A stretch of DNA of 64,000 bases from Polyodon spathula (GCF_017654505.1 NC_054543.1:25396339-25460338); one strand, 5' to 3'. Numbered from the stretch's first letter, positions 1-13,940 are shown. Program-made: numbers and translations. The notes: generated from the letters alone by a model not told the origin.

Positions 1-2506
1 AGACTTTAGATGCAAAACGCAGTATACGCTATTCGCTATTCGCATCAAAACTGAGCTAAAAGCAGGATCATTCATTTCACAGTGCCTACTTTCTGAAGTT
101 CAGTGTCCTTTGTCCTCAAAACACGATATACACCATGTTAAATACAACTAAAATGATTTTCTTTCCATAACGCGCTATTTGCCAGGCTTCTAATTTAGCA
201 AAAAGTGATCTATCGACTGAGCCAATCGGCGTGCAGTATTACAGTCGTGTGACCCTATTATGGCAGCGCACAGGAGCAGTATAGTAGCGTATTTAATCTT
301 GTGAATTGTGATTTTATGATTAAATGATGAATATTTTTAAAAAATGCAGTGAAGTCAATTTTCTAACAGGGTCTAACAATGGTAAATAAGCATTCACAAA
401 TAATGCTTAGAAAACAGTCACTCCATTGGAACTGAAACCTCCCTTCATATCCCCTGCAATGCCAACCCCACTTAATGGTATTTTATGTTTATGTTCTCCC
501 TCTGCTTGGGATGTGAAGTTTATTGTTTGAATTTACTGAAACGCATTGCATCTTTAGAAGCAAGTGTAAAGTCATTTTACAAAAATGTGGAGATTTTTAC
601 TTGGTTATGACCCTGACTGAAGATGTCATTAGCAAAGGAGGCCGGTTATAGTAACGAGGTCAAACAATAGGCCACGTTTTACTAAACATTTTAAAACTAA
701 TAAACAAACAATTACCATAATGAACACTATCGTAATATGTTGCTTAAAACATAATAACACAATATTCATAATAAAGTTGAGTTCTTATTTATAAACAGTA
801 ACACGTTTAAAGCTTGGGACTGCCTGTCTATAGCTTGGTGTTATTTACATTATCATCAGCATATTTTAAGTGATTGAAAGCTGAAATTACTTTTTTAAAA
901 GAACACTTTTCTTATACCAATACACTATTGATTTGTTTGAAAACCAGGCTTTAAATCACTGATAATAGGTGCACAGGCAACAATTCCATGAGGGCTCTGG
1001 GTTCAAGCACCAATGGGGGAAAATAAGGCCCCGCACAGTGCAAATAAACCACCTGTTTTATCAAATTATAGTGTGGATGCTTCACAAGCAGCACTGTTAG
1101 TGCAACGTTTAAAAATATAAAATCAATTCACTCCCAGCTTTCTTGAAAATATCTGCTTTTCTCTTGTTTTTCTTTTGTATTTGTTTTGCTTTCATTAGTA
1201 TCTATAGTAGTTACAGCGTCTGTCAGTTCTGGCAGATTCTTCTAGAAAATACCCATCTAATGAAATAACTGTCTCATCCTGAGGGCTACAGTGAAATGTA
1301 CTGTCTTTAAATTGGGACTTTAGTGAAGACCACGTGTGTATGTGAGTACATTAATTATTGTAGATAATAATTCCTAGCCAGCCAGCCAGCCAACATTATT
1401 GTAAACAGTAACACATGTAATGCACATTAAAATAAACATTTTATTTGTGTCATTGGTGTCAATTTCAGGCAGAGCTTCATGGTCGGCAAGGTGACACAGC
1501 TGAGAGAATTTTTGTCATCCCATCTAGTGCTCAGTGTCAGTGTCTCAGCACACAGTACAGTAGTTGCTCAGTTACGAGATGCAAACATGTGATTGATCGA
1601 TCTGTATGAGTGTTTACGAAGGTGCTTTGTTTAAAAAAAAAATGTAAATCTAACTTTGCTTTTTTATCAAATAAAATCTAAGCCTATTTGTAGGGACACC
1701 AACTGTTGTTATTGTGACAGAAATACAATGATTCTTGGTTGTAAATCTCCTTCCTGAGGGCGCTGAGCAGCGAGAACAGAGTTCCGTGGATGGGGAGGTC
1801 AGTCAATAAAGTGGTTAAACATGTTATATTTTGTGCCTAATTTTAAAAATGAATAAATAGATGCATTTAATTACAAATAAATAAATAAATAAATAAATGT
1901 ATGTACATTTACATTATTTTTTATATTAAATAAACACTGATAAAGTATTATAAAACCTGTTTTGTGAACTTAATTGGGGATGAGGGGTTGTATGGATAAT
2001 CACATTTTTTGATTATCAAATCAACTGTGAACTTGTTCAAACTATTTTCCCATTCAAAAAAACTCCTAAAATGTATGATTAAATAAATAAATAACACACA
2101 GAGCTGCACTGTTCTGTAAATACCAGAGAGCTGAGAATCACATTTTCTATGACAACTGGGGAGAACAGCAATGTCTAGAACAAGACAAGTTACAAAGGTG
2201 CTGTTCGGATAACAGATGTTTGGATTATCAAATTTTTAGTGTATTGCAATTTATGTTATACAGCCTGTTTCATCCATTAACAAGTAATCCATATTCAGCA
2301 GTGTTAATTTATTAAAGATATTTCTCTGGCTCACAACAAGCTATGTATGGGTTTAGGGATTTGGTATTCCAGCCCCCACGGAACTGAACACAAGTGTCTG
2401 AGAGCTTCAGTTGCATGGTGGTTTTAAACAGCGGGGCTATAAAAGGACAATTAACATGAAGTATTTCAAGGTTTATAATAAAGGTTAACAGACTGCTCTT
2501 ATTGAC
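1..2506. other. Intron sequence, no gene seen
   Basis: AT-rich intron DNA downstream of the last CNTNAP exon in the window. It holds an AAAT repeat near 1876-1900 and a short GCCA repeat near 1377-1391. No exon, transposon terminus or RNA gene could be supported. Confidence 0.6.
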
Positions 2507-3120
2507 TGCAGCCTCGTAAGATACGCCGGTCAGTCAAGGCATTGACACAGGGAGGTGGGAAAGAGGGTGTAGGGGCTTTCCATCTCTCGGAGTGGCTGAA
2601 GGGCAGGCTTTGTGGGATTGCTGCAACTATAAGATAAAGCTCTGTGGTTCCCTCAGGTCAGCCCCTAAAAGACAAACTACGAGCTAGCGGGAGCTCGGCT
2701 CCTAGACTGAGACCAGTCGGAAAAATAAATAAACCTGAAGGAAAATAAAAAGAATATATTAGCGGGGAAACCTTGGGCAGACCCCATATATATATGTATA
2801 GGAAGCAGGCTGAGGGGGAGTACAGGACGGAGATCAGCACCTTTATTTTGTAGTTTTACTACTGTGTTTTATTTTCCCTTTTTCTTTCGCCTTTTGTTTT
2901 CATTATTATTTTGAGCACTTGCATGTGCACTGGATTCTGTACCTGAACTGTTAAATGCGTGGTCCTGTTTACTTTTGGCAGTATTCAGGCCATGGACATC
3001 AGCGCCCTCTGTGGGTTAAAATAAATCATTGCCAAAAGAAAATAAAACCTGTGCGGTGTTTCCAAATACACCTTTCATGCTCCCATGTGTCAAGTGAATT
3101 ACTCACCACCCTTCCATACG
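2507..3120 (+). repeat. 5' LTR (start missing) of Gmr1-like element
   Basis: Matches the LTR at 25284-26025 (reverse strand) through shared blocks such as CCCTTTTTCTTTCGCC and the downstream AATAAA signals. It overlaps the 3' LTR at 5298-5449. The first ~60 bases are absent and the end reads CCATACG instead of the expected CA. Confidence 0.8.
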
Positions 3121-3149
3121 TGGTGTCAGATAGGATTCATTAGCACTGC

Positions 3150-3590
3150 CCAAATACAGCAATGCAGAATCAGGGAGCAGAATGGATCTGCTGTGGCAGT
3201 TCAAGGGAACGCAAGAGCTGCGGGGCAAGACCCATGGCTACAGTGGCCAACCAAAATGATGGCAGAGCATTGGCCAGAAGCATACCTGGAGGTACTTGAA
3301 TCCCTGGTGACCTCTGCTGGGTGGGCCCAAGAGCAGTGGGCTAGCTGCCTCCTACCCCAGCTGATGGGGAAGATGCAGGCGGTAGTGTGGGCCTTGGATC
3401 TGGTAGCGAGGATGGACTACCCCACCCCATCCTCAACACGTGGGGGCGACTCCGGAGGGCCCCGCAAATTCCGAGAGGAGAGCTTCGCTGCAGAGGAGCA
3501 TCCCAGGGCCATCGCACACTGCCTTCAGGATTACGCCTGGGCTGACCACCACTGCCAGGCTGGTGGAGGTGATCATTGTTGAGCGGTTTC
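3150..3590 (+). pseudogene. SCAN-like gag remnant of Gmr1-like element
   Basis: The frame holds DPWLQWPTKM and SAGWAQEQWASCLLPQLMG, followed by a block ending RMDYPT. The same protein is better preserved on the minus strand at 24909-25220. This helical capsid-like segment is related to the SCAN domain, which in tetrapods derives from a Gmr1-like gag. The frame is disturbed after about 3430, where it turns into an unrelated-looking tail. No intact start codon is evident, and the 5' end is placed just after the primer-binding-like site. Confidence 0.75.
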
Positions 3591-4239
3591 TGGAGTGCTT
3601 GGCTCCGGGGCCACTCTTGTGGGTGCAATGACAGGCGCCAGCCAGTTTGGAATGGGCAATCCAACTGGCAGAGCAGTACCAGGCAACAGAACCCGTGCCT
3701 GCTAAGCTGCCTGGGAACTGCAACACTTCACCACTGGCCCCAAGGAGGGTGAAGGAACTTGGGGGGAGGGGTAGCCAGGTCCTTGAATGGAGTGTGGTGG
3801 TGGGAGCTCCTGGCCTGAGAACAAGGGCAGAGTGTGCTCTTATCCCAAGATCAGTACAAATGTAGAAATTGGCCAGTAGGTGACGTGAGTACAAGTGGAG
3901 TTGTGTCCTCGATTGTCAGTACTGGTAGTTCTGGGACGGGACTGTGAGCAATTCAAAGATTGGTTGACTGCCCTGACAGCCCCGTCCTCCCTATTGGCTA
4001 AGAAAGAGGAAGTGATTGGAGAGCTCTTCCCCTTTTGTGATCCGGAATGGTAATGTCGTAAATTTAGACCCCTTAAAACTAAACAGGAGCACCTGGTCAC
4101 TAAGAATGAGGGCTGGAAATGGAGGGGGTCCGAGAAGTTTCAGGTGGTGGTTGGTGAAGAGTCTGGGGGGGAGGCCGCGGAGCCAGCGCAGGGGTCTGGG
4201 TCGGCTGCTTCCACTCAGGTCCGACCCGACCCCAAGCTA

Positions 4240-4880
4240 GAAGCCATGGGAGCTGATTTTTTAGCTTGTTCCGGTGACTTCAGACTCAAGCAAGGGCGTG
4301 ACGATGTGCTGGGCAGGCTCTTTGACCAAGTAGCTGTGATTAATGGTCGGATGGTCAATCCCAGACGCACTGCTGAGTACCCTAACTTTGAAATTAATCG
4401 AAACCTCTTATACCGTGTTGAGAAAATACCACAGACTAGGGAAGTGGGTCACCAGTTGCTCATTCATCAGCCCTTTAAAGAGGATTTGCTGCAGCTGGCT
4501 TACGCTATTCCCGTCTGGCCATTTGGGAAGGGACAAGACCAAGGCTAGGCTCGTGACACGGTTCTATTGGCTGAGGCTGGATGGTGACGTCAGGCATTTT
4601 TGTGAACGCTATGGGGAGTGTCAGAAGGCTAGCCCTAGAGCGGTCCCACGAGCTCCCCTGGTGCCATTGCCCCTAGTGGAAGCTCCACTTGAGTGTATTG
4701 GAATGGATTTAGTTGGACCGCTAGAGCCGAGTGCGGCAGGATACAACTAGTCATTCTGGATTATGCCTCTTGTTATCCTGAGGCCATTCCTCTCCACTCT
4801 GTGTTGGCTAAATCGGTTGTCAACGAGCTAGTGAAGGTTTTCTCTCGGGTGGGTATCCACAAAGAAATACTAACCAACCA
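4240..4880 (+). pseudogene. Integrase remnant of Gmr1-like element
   Basis: Two frames together give an integrase N-terminal region (FEINRNLLYRVE, then a block with a late zinc-binding CERYGEC) and the beginning of the catalytic core (ECIGMDLVGPLEPS, then LDYASCYPEAIPL). The first aspartate of the catalytic triad is visible in GMDLVGP. A frameshift lies near 4520 and another near 4740. The rest of the core, including the glutamate, is lost where the sequence jumps into RNase H near 4880. Confidence 0.8.
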
Positions 4881-5200
4881 CCAACTTGCATCAGAGACAG
4901 GTCTTGGGGCAGTGTTGTCTCAGGAGGTGTGAGAAAAATTATAGTACCATCGAGAAGGAGTGTCTTGCGGTAAAATGGTCAGTCGAGTCACTCTGGTACC
5001 ACCTCCTGGGGCGACACTTCACCCTGGTAACAGATCATGCCCCCTTAGCATTTCTTTACCGGATGAAGGATAACAACGCCAGAATCACGAGATGGTACTT
5101 AGCCCTGCATCCTTATACTTTCCAGGTAGTCCACCGAGCAGGGAAACTGCATCAGAATGCAAATTTTCCTCTCAGGAAGGCATGGTGGTGTAGGATTTTC
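4881..5200 (+). pseudogene. RNase H remnant of Gmr1-like element
   Basis: Starts ASETGLGAVLSQE, passes a stop, then continues YSTIEKECLAVKW, LGRHFTLVTDHAPL and a block with ARITRW. These are the standard landmarks of the Ty3/Gypsy RNase H-type domain, including the KECLAV glutamate and the TDH aspartate. It follows truncated integrase directly, so a deletion removed the reverse transcriptase and part of the integrase. Confidence 0.82.
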
Positions 5201-5236
5201 GAATGCACCGGTGGTGCCATTCTGAGGGGGAGAATA

Positions 5237-5449
5237 TGTAACAGGGGAGGTCTGTACTGTCTATCTTGTTTATGCATGGTCCTGCAGGTAGGTGGCAGCA
5301 GCCTCGTAAGATCAGCCAGTCAGTCATGGTATTGACACGGGGAGGTGGGAAAGAAGGTGTGGGGGCTTTCCCTCTCTGAGTGGCTGAAGGACGGGCTTTG
5401 GGGGATTGCTGCATCTATAAGATAACGCTCTGTGGTTCCCTTAGGTCGG
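5237..5449 (+). repeat. 3' LTR (end missing) of Gmr1-like element
   Basis: Begins TGTAACAGGGGAGG directly after a purine-rich tract (GAGGGGGAGAATA), matching the start of the LTR at 25284-26025. Similarity to the 5' LTR ends near 5449, where ordinary intron sequence follows. Confidence 0.8.
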
Positions 5450-6362
5450 CTTGCCTTTCATTATTTCTCTTTTTAAACTGTTCACTGCCGTATCTGTAAC
5501 GACACTGTGAACAGCATTCATCTCTGGGGTTCTTATCCATATACATTTTTCATAAATAAGGAAGACTGTCGGTTTTTCCCTGGAGAACATAACAGAAGAA
5601 AAGTTTGGGAATGAGAAAAGGCTGCTCAGCCAATCAAGGCGTGTCCCTTCTTAACACACCCTTGACCCTCTTAAAGGACAGAATGTAATTTTTTTATTTA
5701 TTTAATTTTTTAAATGTGTTATGGATGCCACTACTCAATATGGTAGGCCATTACAAGTATTTAAAAACCACTGTAAAAAATAACTTCCTACCTCCTGTTC
5801 TAAACTTTACTCTGCTTCCATCTCTCGTCCTACTCTCTGTGCTACATCTGAAGTAGTGAACTGGATTAACTTTATACAGTTTTAGCAAAACTTCACCAGA
5901 ATTGTAATCCACATTTGTGGCAATGTACCCTTATCTAACCTATCTGGATTTTATTTAAATGCCTCACCATTTTGGTGAGGTATATTTGAAGATGAGGCCA
6001 CTATAACCCCAAGAGCCTTTTCTTCCTTTCCTTTTTCCATCCCATTCATTTTGTACTTAGATTATAGATATGTTCACCTAGTATGTAGTACTTTATAGTG
6101 CCTATTCAATTGATCTATATGGTTAAATACCACACTCCTTTAAATCTGTAAGCAGGACCCTCTTTGCAATTTGACATATTTGTACAGACAGAAATGTACT
6201 GAAGAGACTTGCACTGTTTAATATTTGATTTGCATAACCTTGTTACAAAAATTGTAACTGTCTTATTTAGATCTGCTGTTGCTTAGACCAGTTGAACAGA
6301 CCCTCTACACATTTATTTTCAGAACAGCAAAGACAGCCTAGGCAAGATCATGGACTGCTTAC
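5450..6362. other. Intron sequence, nothing recognised
   Basis: AT-rich intron DNA between the Gypsy remnant and the exon at 6363. No element boundaries or coding signal were seen. Confidence 0.6.
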
Positions 6363-6563
6363 CGCGCGTGTTGAGCAGCCGGGACCTCTTGCAGCGGTAG
6401 AGGATCTCCTGCTCGCAGTGTTCCGCCCCGCTCACCATGGCCTGCAGCTGCTCTCGGCTGGTGCTGTAGTTGAACTGTATGGAATACGGCTTCTCCAAGC
6501 TCGAACCCTGGACCCTGGTCAGCTCCATGTTGTTGTGGTGCATTGTAGTCCACACTTTATCAT
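6363..6563 (-). CDS. cntnap5-like: CNTNAP exon: second part of fibrinogen-like domain
   Basis: The acceptor is TATCATTGTAG and the donor CGCG/GTAAGC. The frame, entered in phase 1, reads [20 protein letters not shown] and later [24 protein letters not shown] followed by C and SRLLNT is a strongly conserved CNTNAP block. The HHNN.ELTRV.G.S.EKPY part resembles CNTNAP5 and CNTNAP4 most. NYS is a possible N-glycosylation site. A run of CpG dinucleotides sits at the 3' end, just before the donor. The next exon would lie beyond the low-coordinate end of the window: I found no candidate in 1-6362. All key residues I can compare are kept, so this is a live coding exon. Confidence 0.94.
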
Positions 6564-8988
<2,425 letters not shown>

Positions 8989-10264
8989 CACTGAGTGTAC
9001 AAAACATTAGGAACACCTTCCTAATATTGAGTTGCACCCCCATTTTGCCCTCAGAACAGCCTCAATTCGTCAGGGCATGGACTCTACAAGGTGTCGAAAG
9101 CGTTCCACAGGGATGCTGGCCCATGTTGACTCCAATGCTTCCAACAGTTGTGTCATTTTGGTTGGCTGGTAGTGGATCTCTACTCCGAATAGCTCATTCC
9201 ATCTCATCCCACAGATGCTCAATTGGATTGAGATCTGGTGACTGGGCAGGCCACTGCAGTAAGCTGAATTCACTGTCAAGTTTGTGGAACCATTCCTGGA
9301 CAATCCTAGCCTTGTTGCATGGGACATTATCCTGCTGAAAGAATCCGTTAGCAGATGGATACACTGCTGTCAGGAAGGGATGCACCTGATTGGCAATGAT
9401 GTTCATATATCCTGTGGCATTCAAACATTGCTCCACTTTTATCAAGGGGCCCAATTTGTGCCATGTAAACACACCCCACACCATCACACCACCACCACCA
9501 GCCTGCAATGTCGACACGCGGCATGATAGATGCATGTACTCATGTGGTTTTCTCCATACCCTAGTCGTCCCATCAGCATGAAACAGTAGGAACCGGGATT
9601 CATCAGAACAGGCAATGTTTTTCCAATCCTCCAGTGTCCAGTTTTTTCATTCATTAGCCCACTGCAACCGCAGTTTCTTGTGTTTTGCTGAAAGAATTGG
9701 AACTCTGTTAGGTCGTTTGCTGCCATACCCGATTCATGTCAAGGTACAGCATTCTTTTATGGGTCTTTCAGCACCAATGTTGTACTGGACTGTCAGTTGA
9801 CTAACTGTAGCCCGTCTGTTGCTCTGCACAATTCGTGTCAGCCTCCTTTGGCCTCTTTCATCAATGAGCCATTTTTGATCACTGGCCTGCCATTGGCTGG
9901 ATGTCCTTTGGGTGGTGGACCATCCTTGATACACACGGGAAACTGCTAAGCGTGAAAAACCCAGCAGTATTGCAGTTCTTAACACACTCAAAGCGGCGCT
10001 CCTGACACCAACTACCATACCCCGTTCAAAGGCATTTAAATCTATTATCTTGCCATTTACCCTCTGAATGGCACACATAGACAATCCATGTTTCAAGTGT
10101 GTCAAGGCTTAAAAATCCTTCTTTAACCTGTCTCCCCTTCATCTACACTGATTGAAGTGGATTTAACAGGTTACATCAATAAGGGATCATAGCTTTCACC
10201 TGGATTCACCTCGTCAGTGTTTTTCATGGAAAGAGCAGGTGTTCCTAATGTTTTGTTTGTACAC

Positions 10265-10268
<4 letters not shown>
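8989..10268 (-). mobile_element. Tc1-type transposon with both terminal inverted repeats
   Basis: A 1280-bp element flanked by TA on each side. The left end reads CACTGAGTGTACAAA then ACATTAGGAACACC. The right end, reverse-complemented, reads CATAGTGTACAAAC then ACATTAGGAACACC, so the termini are inverted repeats of about 30 bp. The transposase is on the minus strand, broken into three frames (about 10105-9734, 9726-9484 and 9535-9194). TA target duplication and short inverted termini are the standard Tc1/mariner pattern. A long TA microsatellite begins right after the right end. Confidence 0.92.
9194..10105 (-). pseudogene. Tc1-type transposase, frameshifted
   Basis: The N-terminal frame starts near 10045 and contains ERGMVVGVRSAALSVLRTA, a helix-turn-helix paired-like DNA-binding region. 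The middle part shows DESRFLLFHADG across a frame change. The C-terminal frame has GGVMVWGVF, FFQQDN and SPDLNPIEHLW. These hold the DDE catalytic residues: the aspartate of SDES, the aspartate of QQDN and the glutamate of PIEHLW. I count 36 residues between the last two. At least two frameshifts separate the segments, so no active enzyme is made from this copy. Confidence 0.88.

Positions 10269-10333
<65 letters not shown>
10269..10333. repeat. (TA)n microsatellite
   Basis: About 65 bp of uninterrupted TA directly following the Tc1 right terminus. Confidence 0.97.
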
Positions 10334-10338
<5 letters not shown>

Positions 10339-11303
10339 CAACTATTCCTTTACAATGTTATTTTTCTGCAAGAGGAAATTGAGGAGATAGGTGGGGTGCT
10401 TTAGCCAGGAATGCAAGAGGGGCCTCTTTATGAGCAAAGGAATGCCTCTGTGCAGGTTTGGCTGTATTGCTTATGCAGAATAGATAGTGCCACGGAAGGA
10501 TGGGTCATACGTGATGTCACTACAGGGGTGTGTGTTCAAAGTTATAATACTGCATGAATGTATTTCTTAGACATCAGTTGAATCTTGTTGTACCCAGATC
10601 CTATAACTCTGTCCATTATTTTCTATGCTATACAAATAAACATTATATTGACTTGAATAATATTGTTTATCAGTTTTATTTTTCCCTACATAGGCTGGAG
10701 GATGTAATTAGCCCGGACTGGGATTGTGTTAACACGATCATATTGAAGTGGGCTTCTAGGATCGCAATCGTGTAAACACAATAAAAAAAACAACATAATC
10801 CGTTACATGAGCACTTTACTGTACAGGCTTGAAACACATATCATTGGATAGGAGAGGGACTGACGTTCACTTCCTGTTTTTTTTTTTTTTTCGTGTGAGG
10901 TCACTGAGGGGCATTTAGTGTCTAAAGGGCGGAGAAAGTTTTGGCAGCATGTATAGAAAATACATCACAGCCTGCTTCAAAGAAACTTGTAAGAAAGGTA
11001 AGAAATACATGGAAAAATGCTGTAAATCTGATGTATTTGACATAATTATATTAGAACTGATGAAATAACTTAACAAGAGTGTAGAAGTAGATTCAAGAAA
11101 ATGCTTCAATCAGTTGTTAGGTTTATTAAAATATGCAGGGAGACTGGTCCCAGGTACAGGACACAGATTACTCGTTCTTACAATTTTTGCATGACATTAA
11201 TACCCTTCTGTATAGATGATTCGCCTTCTCTTTCTCTGACACTAAACCAATAGCAAAAGGACAACACATTATTCTGTTATTATATACCATATGTATTTAA
11301 AGT

Positions 11304-11338
<35 letters not shown>

Positions 11339-11817
11339 TCTAGTTTGGCGACCTCTGAACTCAATGCATTCTTCTTCAGACCCGTGGTGCCGCAAAATGT
11401 CTACACATCTGGTTTTTGTCATCTTCCTTGTTCATATTGCTCCTTTTCACTTGAGATCCTTTGAGTCCAGTGGCATTATCTTGTATTCTCCCTGAGACCC
11501 TTTGGGTCCAACAGCAGTCAATGCTGGGCATTCAAAAAGTCTTAGAGCCTGGCTCCTTCTGGTCTATAGCACTGTTATAGGGTGCAGTCAATGCTGGGCA
11601 AGAAGCTTGTAAGCACAAAGGCTCTCCATCAATTGTTAGCAGTACATGCAATTTTATCTAAACAGTCTGCTATCTGCAATATTAGTCTATTTTCAGAAAA
11701 GAACAACAGTATAGCTCTATAAGTCTACATGCATAGCAAACTGCTAATCATTATTTGTTTCATGTTTTCCAACAAGAACAATTATTATGTCTCGTGATTT
11801 TATATATATATATATAT
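10334..11817. other. Intron sequence with (GT)n and short repeats
   Basis: Contains a T-run near 10877-10891, a GT repeat at 11306-11336 and a TA repeat at about 11801-11818. No exon or element was recognised. Confidence 0.6.
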
Positions 11818-12980
11818 ACAAAAAATGGAAACACCTGGGTAAATGAGGGACACCAAGTATATTGAAAGCAAGGGATCATGCATTAATTAACCAAATAACA
11901 TCCCAACATGCTTAGGGTCATGTATAAAAATGCTGGACAGGCCTTGGTGCCTATAATTATGGCTAGCATAGCTTCAAGAGGAGATTTCAGTGACTTTGAA
12001 AGACGAGTGATTGTTGGGGCGCGTTTGGCAGGAACTTCAGTGACCAAGACAGCTCAACTTCCTCATGTTTCACGAGCAACGGTGTCTAAGGTGATGTCAG
12101 CATGGAACTCCGAGGGAAAGACATCATCAGCAAAGGGCAACAGTGGGTGGAAGCGCATACTCCAGGATCATGATATCCGTGCATTAATTTGAAGTGCAAG
12201 GCAAAACAGACGAGCAACTGCAGATCAATTGACTGCAAATTTCAACCTGGGGCGAGAGCAGTCAGTTTTATCAATAACGGTCCACCGAGAATGGCACAGA
12301 GTGTGATACCATAGTCGGGTTACAGTGCACAAACCACTCGTCAAACCTGGCAATGCACGATTGCGAGTCCAGTGGTGCAAATAGCACAGGCGATGGACTA
12401 CAGAGCAGTGGAGAAATGTGATATGGTCAGATGAATCAACCTTCACCATTTTCTCGACAAATGGACTTGTACATGTGGCCCAACCTAAAGAACTCTACAG
12501 CCCTGAGTGCTTGGTTCCAACAGTGAAGGGTTCTGGTGGTTCCGTAATTTTGTGGGACACATTTTCCTGGCAAGGTTTGGGTGCATTCATTCCCTTAGAA
12601 GGCAAATTCAATGCTAATCATTACTTAATGGTACTGAGTGATCATCTTCACCTCATGTTGTAGCATTTCTTTCCTGCCGGGGGAGAGGATGTCTTCCAGG
12701 ATGACAATGCCCCCATCCACAGAGCATGTGTGGTCGCCCAATGGTTTGATGAGCATGACACTGATGTTATCCATATGTCATTGCCTTCTCAGTCACCAGA
12801 TATGAACCCGATCGAGCATTTATGGGATATTCTGGAACGACACTTGAGACAGCGTTTTCCACCTCCATCAACCAGACGTGAGTTGACTGACTTTCCCGGG
12901 GAAGAATGGTGCCACATTCCTTCTGCAGAATTCCAGAGGCTGGTAGACTCTATGCCACGGCACATAGAGTCTGTACTATA
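11818..12980 (+). mobile_element. Second Tc1-type transposon, right end lost
   Basis: Plus-strand element beginning after a TA repeat with CAAAAAATGGAAACACCTGG, followed by a transposase gene. I found no matching inverted copy of the left end after 12980, so the right terminus is deleted or too diverged. The element differs clearly in sequence from the copy at 8989-10268. Confidence 0.78.
11938..12976 (+). pseudogene. Tc1-type transposase with premature stops
   Basis: One frame can be followed almost throughout. It reads RGDFSDFERRVIVGARLAG, then VSRATVSKVMSAW (a helix-turn-helix), WSDESTFTIF, FQDDNAPIHRA and SPDMNPIEHLWDILE. It ends with the PSAEFQRLVDSMPRH block found in this transposase group. 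The catalytic aspartates and glutamate are present. I count 36 residues between the second aspartate and the glutamate. In-frame stops occur after ALI (near 12190) and at about 12309, 12380 and 12661. The protein cannot be made whole. Confidence 0.88.
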
Positions 12981-13346
12981 TATATTCTGTAAAACTTTAA
13001 ATAAACGTCCCAGCGTTTATTTAGAATATTTGTTGCACTGGTGCCTATTGGAGACTGGTGACTATTTGAGACTCGACTTTATCTGCAAATACTTCAGGTG
13101 CAATCATGTTTGTTGCAAAACAACATTAGTAAATTACTACATTCCAGCAATGGAACACAAGCGTGTATTAAAGGTTTAAAAATTAATTAAAACAATAAGT
13201 ATCATCTTTATTAACATATATTATATTTAATGTTCACCCTCAAAACGTGTACATTGGTAAGCATGGACAATTGATGAAAAATTAACCTGCAATGAATCCT
13301 CATAGCAAAACAACCGCATGAAATACTGTGTTAATACGAAAATTAA
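12981..13346. other. Intron sequence, probable unclassified repeat
   Basis: Sequence around 13005-13095 has the look of a dispersed repeat, but I could not assign it to a family. No gene was seen. Confidence 0.4.
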
Positions 13347-13940
13347 GTTCTCTTTCAATTTGAATGACAATCATTACCGAAGGGGAAGAGCCTCTCTGAC
13401 CGTCAATCACTGAGCATATATAAAAAAGCTGTCCTATCACGGCCCTGCTGTGAGGGGGAAGTCCATCCCACCTCCTGTTGAAGAGGGAAGTCCTCACAGT
13501 ACCACATCACCATTTTCTCTCTCATCTCACTGAGACAGGTCAAAGATTGTTTTTGCTTTCTCGTACCGAAATTGTCTGCTTTGTTGGTTTTTACCATCAA
13601 ATTAATTTTTATCCACACGCTTTCGAGCATTTTTGACAGTGCTCCTACCTGATTCTCGCATCAGTTTACCTACTAGAGCTGGTTTCGACCCCTCTTATGA
13701 GATTGGTAAGCGGCCATTACTCTCTTTTCACTGCACGAGGCTTTATGTAGTTTTTCAAATACTGTGTGGAGAGCTGTTCTGGTGCTGTAAGGAGACCCTG
13801 CGGGCTTGTGGCATTGTCCCCTATGCCGATTTAATCGGCCATAATTACCACAAATTTTTTTTTTTTAAAAACTGCTGTGCCTAGCACCCCTCTCAAGCCT
13901 CGGACTCTCCTAGCGCGGCTGCTCTTGCCCTCGGCGACCA
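13347..13940. repeat. DIRS-like inverted terminal repeat, low-coordinate copy
   Basis: Pairs with about 16790-17385 in inverted orientation. Shared landmarks include a TATA-like ATATATAAAAAAGCTG near 13417, the GAGATGAGAGAGAAAATG region (reverse strand) and the CCACCTCCTGTTGAAGAGGG block. The copies have diverged by several percent. Confidence 0.85.

Larger units (their letters stand above)
2507..5449 (+). mobile_element. Damaged Ty3/Gypsy LTR retrotransposon, Gmr1-like order
   Basis: A decayed LTR retrotransposon on the plus strand. A 5' LTR (2507-3120) is followed by a primer-binding-like TGGTGTCAGA, a SCAN-like gag remnant, integrase, RNase H, a purine tract and a 3' LTR (5237-5449). Integrase lies upstream of RNase H, the order that defines Gmr1-like Gypsy elements. 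Both LTRs are cut: the 5' copy lacks about its first 60 bases and the 3' copy keeps only about its first 212. Their shared 150 bases differ at about one site in eight by eye, so the insertion is old. Frameshifts and stops split the coding parts, and the reverse transcriptase is missing. Confidence 0.85.

Noticed and set aside
968..1030. GGGTTCAAGCACC resembling a tRNA B box, possible SINE
   Set aside because: No A box, tRNA fold, tail repeat or second copy was found in the window.
3341..3894. Minus-strand frames of 107 and 153 codons
   Set aside because: They are antisense to the gag remnant and have no recognisable domains.
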